Positions 8,742 to 15,174 of a stretch of 64,000 nt of DNA are shown in pieces; position 1 is the first letter of the stretch; each line of letters opens with the position of its first letter. The translations under genes were made by a program, and so were the position numbers. Source of the stretch: Streptomyces sp. Ag109_O5-10 (GTDB lineage Bacteria > Actinomycetota > Actinomycetes > Streptomycetales > Streptomycetaceae); contig NZ_FNTQ01000001.1 in the NCBI RefSeq assembly GCF_900105755.1, positions 8,184,001-8,248,000 on the forward strand, given 5' to 3'. The notes under the pieces were generated by a model. That model did no database searches. It saw nothing but the letters and a program-made list of their open reading frames with translations, and was not told the origin of the DNA.

Positions 8742-10268
8742 ATGACGGTGACACAGGACGGCCCGGCGGCCGAGGAAGCGGTGCGGGCCGCGGACGAGGC
8801 CGTGGACGGGGCCGTGGTCCACGGCCCCGGCATCGACCCCGAGCGGCTCGCGGTCTGCCTCGGCGTGCTCGCGGAACTGGACGAGCTGGAGGTCGACCAC
8901 CCGGACGCCATCGCGGTGCGCCGGGCCACGGCCGGCATCTACCGCACGGTCAAGCAGCGCCGCCGCCAGGAGCGCCGGGCCGCCAAGACCGCCCACGACA
9001 AGGCGGTCACCGAGGCCACCGCGACCGGCTCGGCGCAGCGCATCGACGACGAGACCGAGGGCCTGCTGCCCTCCTCCCGGACCGAGGAGGGCAGGGTCGC
9101 GGGCATACTCCAGCGCCCGCGCTCCTGCTACACCTGCAAGACCCGCTACGTCGAGGTCGACTACTTCTACCACCAGCTCTGTCCGGACTGCGCCGACCTG
9201 AACCGCGCCAAGCGCGACGCCCGCGCCGACCTGACCGGCAAGCGCGCCCTGCTCACCGGTGGCCGCGCCAAGATCGGCATGTACATCGCGCTGCGGCTGC
9301 TGCGTGACGGCGCCCACACGACGATCACCACGCGTTTCCCGAAGGACGCCATCCGCCGGTTCAAGGCGATGGAGGACTCGGCGGACTGGCTGCACCGGCT
9401 GGAGGTCGTCGGCATCGACCTGCGTGACCCCGCGCAGGCCGTCGCCCTCGCCGAGCAGGTCGGTGCGGCCGGCCCGCTCGACATCCTGATCAACAACGCG
9501 ACCCAGACCGTCCGCCGGCTGCCGTCCGCGTACGCGGCCCTGGTCGAGGGCGAGAGCGCCCCGCTGCCCGCCGGCGAGCTCCCCGCCCACCAGGTCATCG
9601 GCGCCTTCAACTCGGGCGCGGTCGACGGCCTCGCCGCGCTGCCCCTCGGCACCAGCGGCCTGGACGCGCAGCAGGTCGCCGACCTCGCCCTCGTCGCGGG
9701 CAACGCCAGCGTGGCCCGGCACCTCGACGGCACCGCCATCGACGCCGGCGGCCTCGTGCCCGACGTCGTCGACACCAACACCTGGGTGCAGACCATCGAC
9801 CAGATCTCCCCGGTGGAGCTCCTGGAGACCCAGCTCTGCAACTACACCTCGCCGTTCATCCTGATCAGCGCGCTCCGGCCGGCCATGGCCACGGCCGCGA
9901 AGCAGGCGGCACGCGGCCGGTCCTACGTCGTGAACGTGTCGGCGATGGAGGGCGTCTTCGGCCGCGGCTACAAGGGCGCCGGGCACCCCAACACCAACGC
10001 CGCCAAGGCCGCCATGAACATGGTCACGCGGACCAGCGCGACGGAGATGTTCGAGACCGACGGCATCCTCATGACCTCCGTCGACACGGGCTGGATCACC
10101 GACGAGCGACCGCACTACGACAAGCTGCGCCTGGCCGAGGCCGGCTTCCACGCGCCGCTCGACCTGGTCGACGGGGCCGCCCGCGTCTACGACCCGATCG
10201 TCCGGGGCGAGGCGGGCGACGACGTGTACGGGGTCTTCTTGAAGGACTACGAGCCCGGCAGGTGGTGA
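8742..10268 (+). CDS. Atypical SDR oxidoreductase with N-terminal zinc ribbon
   Basis: This 508-residue protein has three parts. Residues 1-125 form a charged, helical N-terminal region. A C-x2-C-x14-C-x2-C knuckle at about 129-150 looks like a structural zinc ribbon. A Rossmann SDR domain begins at about 165 with TGGRAKIG (the middle Gly of TGxxxGxG is Lys) and contains INNAT near 250. The canonical YxxxK is absent: the lysine in HPNTNAAK near 420 has Thr, not Tyr, four positions before it. The surrounding HPxTNxAKAAxNM pattern is one I recall from a distinct subgroup of bacterial and lower-eukaryote SDR proteins. The reaction is unknown, and a nucleotide-binding or unconventional reductase role is possible. 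The ATG at 8742 has a weak AGGGA site; a GTG at 8718 is an alternative. The gene converges with the next SDR. Confidence 0.8.
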   Translation: MTVTQDGPAAEEAVRAADEAVDGAVVHGPGIDPERLAVCLGVLAELDELEVDHPDAIAVRRATAGIYRTVKQRRRQERRAAKTAHDKAVTEATATGSAQRIDDETEGLLPSSRTEEGRVAGILQRPRSCYTCKTRYVEVDYFYHQLCPDCADLNRAKRDARADLTGKRALLTGGRAKIGMYIALRLLRDGAHTTITTRFPKDAIRRFKAMEDSADWLHRLEVVGIDLRDPAQAVALAEQVGAAGPLDILINNATQTVRRLPSAYAALVEGESAPLPAGELPAHQVIGAFNSGAVDGLAALPLGTSGLDAQQVADLALVAGNASVARHLDGTAIDAGGLVPDVVDTNTWVQTIDQISPVELLETQLCNYTSPFILISALRPAMATAAKQAARGRSYVVNVSAMEGVFGRGYKGAGHPNTNAAKAAMNMVTRTSATEMFETDGILMTSVDTGWITDERPHYDKLRLAEAGFHAPLDLVDGAARVYDPIVRGEAGDDVYGVFLKDYEPGRW

Positions 10269-10297
10269 GCCCGGCCTGGTCGGGCGGGTGCCGGTGT

Positions 10298-10325
10298 GCG
10301 GGGAGCCGGTCGCGCAGTTCCCCGC
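10298..10325. terminator. Hairpin between convergent SDR genes
   Basis: GCGGGGA and TCCCCGC form seven-base arms with a 14-base loop in the 63-base gap between two convergent genes, so it may end both transcripts. The right side contains the GCGCAGTTCCCCGCGCCCC sequence that recurs in Streptomyces intergenic regions; a related longer copy is at 52447-52511. Confidence 0.5.
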
Positions 10326-10331
10326 GCCCCT

Positions 10332-11102
10332 TCAGGTAGGGATACGCGCCGCTCGTACCCTCGTGCCGCCGTCCACCACCAGGTCCGCTCCCGTCACCCA
10401 CTCCGCCGCGTCCGAGGCCAGCCACAGCACCGCGGCCGCGACGTCCTCCGGCTCTCCTATCCTCCCCAGCGGCAGCCCGGCGGCGATCTCCCGCTCGCGC
10501 GGCTCCCACAGGAAGCGGGCCATCTCGGTGCGCACCAGGCCCGGTGAGACCGAGTTGACGCGTACCCGGGGTGCCAGTTCGCCCGCCAGCTGCTGGGTGA
10601 GGTGGAGCAGCGCCGCCTTGCTGGTGCCGTACGCGCCCACGTGGGGGCCGACATGGGCCGCGCCTTCCGTGCAGATGTTGATCACGGACCCGCCGTGCTC
10701 CCGCATCCAGCCGCGCCACGCGCACTGGGTGAGCCGCAGCGGTGCCTCCACGTTGATCGTGAACGCCTCCCGCCACAGGCCCAGGTCGGCGTCCATGAGC
10801 GGGCCGTACGGGCGGTTGGTCGCCGCGTTGTTGACGAGGACGTCCAGCCGCCCGAACTCGGTCAGCGCCAGCCGGGTCAGCTCCCGGGCGTGCTCCGGTT
10901 CGCCGACGCTGCCGGCCAGGCCGACCCCGCCCAGCTCCGCCGCCGTACGCCGCACCTCGTCCGGATCCCGCGCGCTCACGCACACCAGCGCACCGGCCGC
11001 CGCGAGCGCCTCGGCGACCGCGCGCCCGATCCCGCGGGTGCCGCCGGTGACGACGGCGGCCCGGCCCCGGAGCCCGTACGCCGGCCCGTACGATGACGTC
11101 AT
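10332..11102 (-). CDS. SDR-family oxidoreductase (FabG-like)
   Basis: This is a classical short-chain dehydrogenase of 256 residues. TGGTRGIG at 19-26 binds NADP(H), NNA is at 91-93, and Tyr158 and Lys162 form the YGTSK catalytic motif. The residue usually Ser before it is Thr145. The C-terminal GADLVVDGG segment is typical of the FabG-like group. The substrate cannot be predicted. The ATG at 11102 lies inside the perfect palindrome CGATGACGTCATCG. The ribosome site (GAGACGG) is modest. The gene lies 25 bases downstream of the small unknown gene on the same strand, so the two are probably co-transcribed. Confidence 0.88.
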   Translation of the reverse strand: MTSSYGPAYGLRGRAAVVTGGTRGIGRAVAEALAAAGALVCVSARDPDEVRRTAAELGGVGLAGSVGEPEHARELTRLALTEFGRLDVLVNNAATNRPYGPLMDADLGLWREAFTINVEAPLRLTQCAWRGWMREHGGSVINICTEGAAHVGPHVGAYGTSKAALLHLTQQLAGELAPRVRVNSVSPGLVRTEMARFLWEPREREIAAGLPLGRIGEPEDVAAAVLWLASDAAEWVTGADLVVDGGTRVRAARIPT

Positions 11103-11104
11103 CG
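11091..11104. promoter_or_regulatory. 14-bp perfect palindrome over the SDR start codon
   Basis: CGATGACGTCATCG is self-complementary and contains the SDR start codon. Its position would suit a repressor or translational control, but a 14-bp palindrome can occur by chance in start-codon regions rich in GTC and GAC. No matching regulator is known. Confidence 0.3.
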
Positions 11105-11127
11105 CCGTACCGTCTCATGACGAGATG

Positions 11128-11505
11128 TCAGTCGACAGCCCCCAGGCGGGAGTTGCGGGCGGCGACCAGTTCCAGGACGGTCCGCCAGTCCTCCAGGACG
11201 CCCGCGTCGAAGCCCGCGGTGCGGCTCTCCTCGTCCGCCTGGCGCAGGCGCAGCACGTCGTCGCCGGCGGCCGCGCGGTCCCCGCGGACGAGGTGGTAGA
11301 CGCGTTCCCCGAGCAGGTGGCGGACCGCGTGCGCGGCGCCGTCGACGGGGCCGCGCAGTTCCTCGATGCCATGCACCAGGCCTGCCACCTGGAGTTCCTT
11401 GTCGGCGGGGCGGCTGCGGCGCAGCAGTGCCGCGGCGCGCAGCGCGCGTTGGTGCCGGCAGGCGTACAGCAGATCCATCAGCTCCTCGACGCCGCGCAGC
11501 TCCAT
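11128..11505 (-). CDS. Small helical protein of unknown function
   Basis: This 125-residue protein is rich in Ala, Arg, Leu and Glu and looks entirely alpha-helical. It has no signal peptide, membrane segment or catalytic motif that I recognise. A clear GGAGGG ribosome site lies nine bases before the ATG at 11505, and codon bias is strong, so it is very likely a real gene. It precedes the SDR gene by 25 bases on the same strand and probably shares its transcript. The only conserved-looking features are a DLLYACRHQRALRAAALLRR segment near the start and an acidic middle. No function is proposed. Confidence 0.65.
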   Translation of the reverse strand: MELRGVEELMDLLYACRHQRALRAAALLRRSRPADKELQVAGLVHGIEELRGPVDGAAHAVRHLLGERVYHLVRGDRAAAGDDVLRLRQADEESRTAGFDAGVLEDWRTVLELVAARNSRLGAVD

Positions 11506-12015
11506 GCGTCAGTCCCTCCGCGAGACAGCCGTTGTCCTGCGCCATCGGATCATGCCGAGTTTTCGACCCGGCCAACGCAACCTGAACCGCACAGCCCGTC
11601 GCGGCTTCGGCCCGCCGCGGCCGCGGATCGGCGCGTCCGGTTCAGGCGAGCGCATGTTCGAATTAAGGAGGCGGGCGGTCGGGCCGTAAACCGGGCATGA
11701 TGTTACGAACGGGTGCATTTCGGGATCACTGAATCGCGGAGCGACTCGAGATAGTTACACCTTGTTTGCACTCCCTATCGAGCGACCCCCCGCTCATTTG
11801 GTTAATCTAGAGGGGACGGACAGCACCAAGGGGTCCCACCCACACCCACGGTCCGTCCCGGGGACAATCCGGTCGACAACGGGCTGCTCTCTTGTGAGTT
11901 ACCGGCGCCACCGCGTCCGAACCGGCCTTTGACCCAGACCCGAGCGGGCGCCGAGCACCGGAACGCAGACTGTCCGGTACCGCCCCGAGGGTGACCGACA
12001 CAGAAGGAGTGCGCG
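11506..12015. other. 510-base intergenic region, partly A/T-rich
   Basis: No gene-length reading frame with plausible codon bias is present. The left part (about 11580-11650) is very GC-rich. Bases 11655-11815 are unusually A/T-rich for this genome and include AATTAAGGAGG, ATAGTTACACCTTG and TTGGTTAATCTAGAGG, so promoters are likely here, pointing left to the small gene at 11505 and right to the 57-codon gene at 12016. A tiny frame after the AAGGAGG (ATG at 11698, 11 codons) is possible but unsupported. No clear -35/-10 pair with correct spacing could be fixed by eye. Confidence 0.5.
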
Positions 12016-12189
12016 GTGACACCTGACAAGACGAATCGCGAGCAGCGCCCCAAGGAACGCACGGAGCGCGCGGGCACCAGGCCCGGACAGCTCGGCAGCC
12101 TCGACGTGTGGGCCCGGTCCGCCCCGATCCGCCTCGCGGGTTACGAGGAGGATCTCGCCGAGCCCCACATCCTGCCCAGCGTGGACTGA
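12016..12189 (+). CDS. 57-residue small protein of unknown function
   Basis: A GTG-started frame of 57 codons is preceded by an excellent AAGGAG ribosome site with six bases of spacing. The product has a highly charged N-terminal half rich in Thr, Arg, Lys and Glu, then a hydrophobic, conserved-looking C-terminal part (GSLDVWARSAPIRLAG, then YEEDLAEPHILPSVD). There is no signal peptide and no cysteine. The long A/T-rich upstream region suggests its own promoter. I recognise this only as the kind of short hypothetical protein seen in Streptomyces. It could be a small regulator, a partner subunit or a peptide precursor, but no modifying enzyme is adjacent, so the precursor idea is weak. Confidence 0.6.
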   Translation: MTPDKTNREQRPKERTERAGTRPGQLGSLDVWARSAPIRLAGYEEDLAEPHILPSVD

Positions 12190-12223
12190 CCGGCCGGGCA
12201 GTCCCGTCGCGATCGCCGACGCG

Positions 12224-12250
12224 CATGGGCGTGCGAGACTCACGCCCATG
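12224..12250 (+). promoter_or_regulatory. Hairpin and possible leaderless promoter at the GNAT start codon
   Basis: CATGGGCGTG and CACGCCCATG are perfect ten-base complements with a seven-base loop, and the right arm contains the GNAT start codon at 12248. The loop region also holds GAGACT (12235-12240) exactly seven bases before the ATG, the spacing seen for leaderless Streptomyces transcripts. Either a leaderless start or a start-codon-masking hairpin is possible. There is no Shine-Dalgarno sequence. Confidence 0.4.
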
Positions 12251-12730
12251 CTGATCAGAGAAGCCACCGCGGACGACTGGCCGCGGATCTGGCCCTTCTG
12301 GCACCGGATCGTCGCCGCCGCCGAGACCTACGGCTGGGACCCCGACACCTCGGAGCAGGCGGCGCGCGCCCTGTGGATGAGCCCGGCGAAACGGGTCTAC
12401 GTCGCCGAGGACCCCACCGGAGCCGTCGTCGGCTCCGCCTACCTGACCCCCAACTACGGCGGGCCCGCCGCGCGCGTCGCCAACGCCGGCTTCATGGTCG
12501 ACCCGGACCGGGGCGGCCAGGGCATCGGACGCGCCCTCGCCGAGCACGTCCTCGCCGAGGCCCGGGCGCACGGCTACCGGGCGATGGTCTTCAACGCCGT
12601 CGTCGAGACCAATCCCGCCGTGGCCCTGTGGATCTCCCTCGGCTTCACGATCCTCGGCACGGTCCCGCAGGCCTTCGACCACCCGAAGCACGGACCGGTC
12701 GGCCTGCACGTCATGTACCGCGCCCTGTGA
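12248..12730 (+). CDS. GNAT-family N-acetyltransferase
   Basis: The 160-residue product is a single GNAT domain, which moves an acetyl group from acetyl-CoA to an amine. The acetyl-CoA pyrophosphate loop is RGGQGIGRAL (residues about 83-92), preceded by the beta-strand segment VANAGFMVDP and followed by NAVVETNPAVALWISLGF, a typical C-terminal GNAT pattern. Length is normal for the family. It resembles actinobacterial L-amino-acid or phosphinothricin-type acetyltransferases, but the substrate cannot be fixed. The ATG at 12248 lacks a ribosome site and may be leaderless. A palindromic mobile element begins 46 bases after the stop. Confidence 0.87.
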   Translation: MLIREATADDWPRIWPFWHRIVAAAETYGWDPDTSEQAARALWMSPAKRVYVAEDPTGAVVGSAYLTPNYGGPAARVANAGFMVDPDRGGQGIGRALAEHVLAEARAHGYRAMVFNAVVETNPAVALWISLGFTILGTVPQAFDHPKHGPVGLHVMYRAL

Positions 12731-12776
12731 CCCGGCCGGCCGGCGCTCCGGCGTCGCGGCCGAGCAGCGTCTCGTC

Positions 12777-12945
12777 CTAGTGCCGCGGCAGGCAACGTTT
12801 GCCCGTCAAGGAGCGGCGTCCGGTGCGTGCTCTCGGCGTGCCGGCCGGAAGTCCTCGTACTGGATGTACTTGGGCTTCCGTCCGGTGCGGCGAGAGTGCG
12901 TGCCGGGCGTCGTGACGGGGCGAACGTTGCCTGTTGCGGCACTAG
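12777..12945. mobile_element. Palindromic MITE-like element flanked by CTAG
   Basis: The core 12781-12941 is bounded by CTAG on both sides, consistent with a 4-bp target duplication. Its ends are inverted repeats starting TGCCGC and sharing CAGGCAACGTT and GCCC. The similarity continues inward: arms 12781-12851 and 12875-12941 match at 53 of 66 aligned bases, around a 23-base loop holding GTACTGGATGTAC. Eleven of 13 substitutions leave G-U pairs in a + strand transcript. There is no transposase frame, so the element would move only in trans. It lies between the GNAT stop and the SDR gene, and the right CTAG supplies the SDR stop codon TAG. Confidence 0.8.
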
Positions 12946-13895
12946 CCGAGCAGCGCCTCGGACACGCGCCACAGCCGGCCCGCGTTGTCCCGGTCCAGGG
13001 CGTACGGCGCGACCCCGCCGACGGCACCGGCCCGCCCGGTGACCGGCCCGGCCTCCGCGCAGTCCTCGAAGTAGCGGCCGCTGACGCCCGCCACGGCCGG
13101 CGACGCGGCCAGCAGCACCGAGGTCGCCGCGCCCTGCTCCACCGTCTTCTGCGGCGGCAGGGCGAGTTCGCCCGACGCGATGAACTCCTCGACCTGCTTC
13201 ATGTCCATGTGCCGGGCCAGGTTGGTGTCGGCGATGTTGCCCGGCATCAGGGCGTTGGCCGTGATGCCGTCGTCGGCCCAGCGTTCGGCCGCGGCGACGG
13301 CGAACAGGATGTTGGCGGTCTTCGACTGGCCGTAGGAGGTCCACGGGTCGTAGGGGCGGAACCGGTAGTCCAGGTCGTCGAAGACGACGGGGGAGAAGAG
13401 GTGGCCGGTGGAGCTGACCGAGACGATCCGGGCGCCGTCCGCCGCCAGGGCCCGGTGCAGGCCGGTGGTGAGGGCGAAGTGGCCCAGGTGGTTCACGCCG
13501 AACTGCTGCTCGTGGCCGTCGGGGGTCCGGGTGACCTCGGCCGGGGCCATCACTCCGGCGTTGTTGACCAGGATGTGCAGCGGGCCCTGCCAGTCGGCCG
13601 CGAAGGCCGCGACGCTCGACCGGTCGGCGAGGTCGAGCCGCCGCACGGTCAACTCGCCCGACCCGGACGGGAGTCCGGCCGCGAGACGGGCCGCCACGCG
13701 GTCGCCCGCCGTGGTGTCCCGCACGGCCAGGGTGACGTCGGCGCCGGCCGAGGCGAGCGCGCGGGCCGTCTCCACGCCGATGCCGGAACTGGCTCCGGTC
13801 ACCACGGCCCGGCGGCCGTGCAGGTCGACGCCGTCGACGACCTCGGCGGCGGTGGTGGTGACCCCGAAGGTGCGGGGGGTCTGGGATACGGACAT
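12942..13895 (-). CDS. SDR-family oxidoreductase (retinol dehydrogenase-like)
   Basis: This 317-residue SDR has TGASSGIG at 33-40, NNAG at 111-114, Ser161 or Ser162, and the catalytic YGQSK with Tyr188 and Lys192. The NHLGHFALT segment and the length over 300 place it with the light-dependent protochlorophyllide/retinol dehydrogenase-like SDRs common in Streptomyces. The substrate is unknown. The ATG at 13895 follows an AGGAG site. The stop codon TAG is part of the CTAG that borders the mobile element, so an insertion there left the protein intact. It lies downstream of a broken aldo/keto reductase on the same strand and divergent from a TetR gene with twin operators, so it is probably under that repressor. 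Confidence 0.88.
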   Translation of the reverse strand: MSVSQTPRTFGVTTTAAEVVDGVDLHGRRAVVTGASSGIGVETARALASAGADVTLAVRDTTAGDRVAARLAAGLPSGSGELTVRRLDLADRSSVAAFAADWQGPLHILVNNAGVMAPAEVTRTPDGHEQQFGVNHLGHFALTTGLHRALAADGARIVSVSSTGHLFSPVVFDDLDYRFRPYDPWTSYGQSKTANILFAVAAAERWADDGITANALMPGNIADTNLARHMDMKQVEEFIASGELALPPQKTVEQGAATSVLLAASPAVAGVSGRYFEDCAEAGPVTGRAGAVGGVAPYALDRDNAGRLWRVSEALLG

Positions 13896-13957
13896 GAGGG
13901 GTGTCTCCTGTGGATGTGTGCGTGGGGGCGACGCGGCCGGGGTGTGCCGCGGCCCGG

Positions 13958-14383
13958 TCACCGGAAGGCCGGCGGGATGTCGTGGTCGATCGGCACCTTC
14001 GGGTCGATGCGGTGCAGGTGGTTGAGGTCGACGTGGTCGGTGCCGAGGTGGCGCAGCGATCGGTCCAGGGCGTGCCGCACGTACTCCGGCGTGCCGTTCA
14101 GGCCGACCGCCCGGCCGTCGTCGGTGATCTCGAAGCCCGTCTTGGTCGCGACCAGGGCGGACTCCCGGCGCCCGGTCGGCGCCGTACCGAGCAGCTGCTC
14201 GTTGACGAAGCGGCCGTAGCTCTCGGCGGTGTCCAGCAGGGTGACGCCCAGCTCCAGCGCCCGGTCGGCGGTGGCCGGCTACTCGGTCTCGTCGGTGGCG
14301 CCGTAGAAGGCGCTCATGCCCATGAGGCCGAGGCCCTGGACGCCGACCGTCAGGCCCTGGCCGCCCAGAGCGTGCTGTTCCAT
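13958..14383 (-). pseudogene. Broken aldo/keto reductase (N-terminal half, internal stop)
   Basis: Reading from the ATG at 14383, preceded by GAGGAA, the frame begins like an AKR of the GLGLMGMSAFYG type and continues through LDTAESYG, VATKTGFEI and HRIDPKVPID. Codon 35 is TAG (14279-14281), where relatives usually have Ser; a single C-to-A change of TCG explains it. The similarity stops near residue 135 and the frame ends at 142, whereas intact relatives have about 320 residues, so the C-terminal half is missing. The catalytic Asp and Tyr and the Lys are present but useless in the fragment. It sits between a TetR-controlled promoter and the SDR gene, so it is probably a decayed first gene of that operon. 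Confidence 0.82.
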
Positions 14384-14404
14384 GAGGTTCCTCGATTCCA
14401 TAAC

Positions 14405-14477
14405 TAACTGGATAGATAACCTGACCGTAAGCCCGCCTGGACCCCATGTCAATAACTGGATAGTTACTTGGTAGGGT
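14405..14477. promoter_or_regulatory. Twin TetR operators and overlapping leaderless promoter
   Basis: TAACTGGATAGTTA at 14453-14466 has arms TAACT and AGTTA around GGAT. A second copy, TAACTGGATAGATA, lies at 14405-14418 with one arm degenerate; the copies are 48 bases apart. TAGGGT at 14472-14477 is a good -10 hexamer seven bases before the ATG at 14485, so the tetR transcript may be leaderless, with the right operator just upstream of the -10. The left copy lies in the promoter region of the divergent reductase genes. The pattern suggests autorepression and control of both directions. Confidence 0.62.
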
Positions 14478-14484
14478 GATGGTC

Positions 14485-15066
14485 ATGTCACGGGATTCCA
14501 GCGCCACCAAGGCCCGGCTGCTCGACGCCGCCTTCAGCGAGTTCGCCGCGTACGGCATCGCCGGTGCCCGGGTGGACCGGATCGCCGAGGCCGCGGGGGC
14601 CAACAAGCGCCTGATCTACGTCTACTTCGGCAACAAGGAACAGCTCTTCGACGAGGTGCTGACCCGGGCGATGACGGCGGGCGCCGAGTCCGTGCCGTTC
14701 GACGTCGAGGACCTGCCCGGCTACGCCGGCGCGATCTTCGACCACCTGGTCGCCCGGCCGGACCTGATGCGCCTGCGACTGTGGAAGCTGCTGGAGCGCC
14801 CCTCCGCCACCGGACTCGAACAGGACGCCTTCCGGAACAAGGCGGCCCTGGTCGCCGAGGCGCAGCAGCGCGGCGACCTCGACCCGGTCATGGCCCCCGA
14901 CGACCTCCTGACCCTGGTGCTCGCCGCGGCCCAGGCCTGGTTCTGGGCCGCCGAGGGCGTCGACCCCAAGGAGATCGGCGAGTCCTGGAACGAGGAGCGG
15001 CTCACCCAGCACCGCGCGGCGGTCGTGGAGGCCGCCCGCCGGATGACCGAGCCGAAGCGGGCGTAG
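14485..15066 (+). CDS. TetR-family transcriptional repressor
   Basis: The 193-residue protein has an N-terminal TetR DNA-binding domain (residues about 8-55) with the helix-turn-helix RVDRIAEAAGANKRLIYVYF and the usual following NKEQLFDEVL. The rest is an alpha-helical ligand domain, including an LRLWKLLERP segment. It is of normal size for TetR proteins. The start at 14485 is preferred because a TAGGGT -10 lies seven bases before it; ATG 14479 and GTG 14476 are in-frame alternatives. It is divergent from the broken aldo/keto reductase and the SDR, with two similar operators between, so it most likely represses these and itself. Small hydrophobic or aldehyde-like inducers are common for such sets, but this is inference. 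Confidence 0.9.
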   Translation: MSRDSSATKARLLDAAFSEFAAYGIAGARVDRIAEAAGANKRLIYVYFGNKEQLFDEVLTRAMTAGAESVPFDVEDLPGYAGAIFDHLVARPDLMRLRLWKLLERPSATGLEQDAFRNKAALVAEAQQRGDLDPVMAPDDLLTLVLAAAQAWFWAAEGVDPKEIGESWNEERLTQHRAAVVEAARRMTEPKRA

Positions 15067-15174
15067 CGCTCCTCAAGCCGGGCGGGACTCCTGGGAGGCC
15101 GGGCTGCACACCACGGCTGCGTGGCTGGTCGCGCACAGTTCCTCCCCCAGCGCGGCGGCGCTGCCGTAGCGCGA

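Noticed and set aside
12806..13027. Short frame over the MITE as a transposase fragment
   Set aside because: It has no DDE or other transposase motif, and the DNA is fully explained by the palindromic element.
15067..15174. A small gene between tetR and the amidase
   Set aside because: The frames there have poor codon bias and no ribosome site; it is best seen as a convergent gap.
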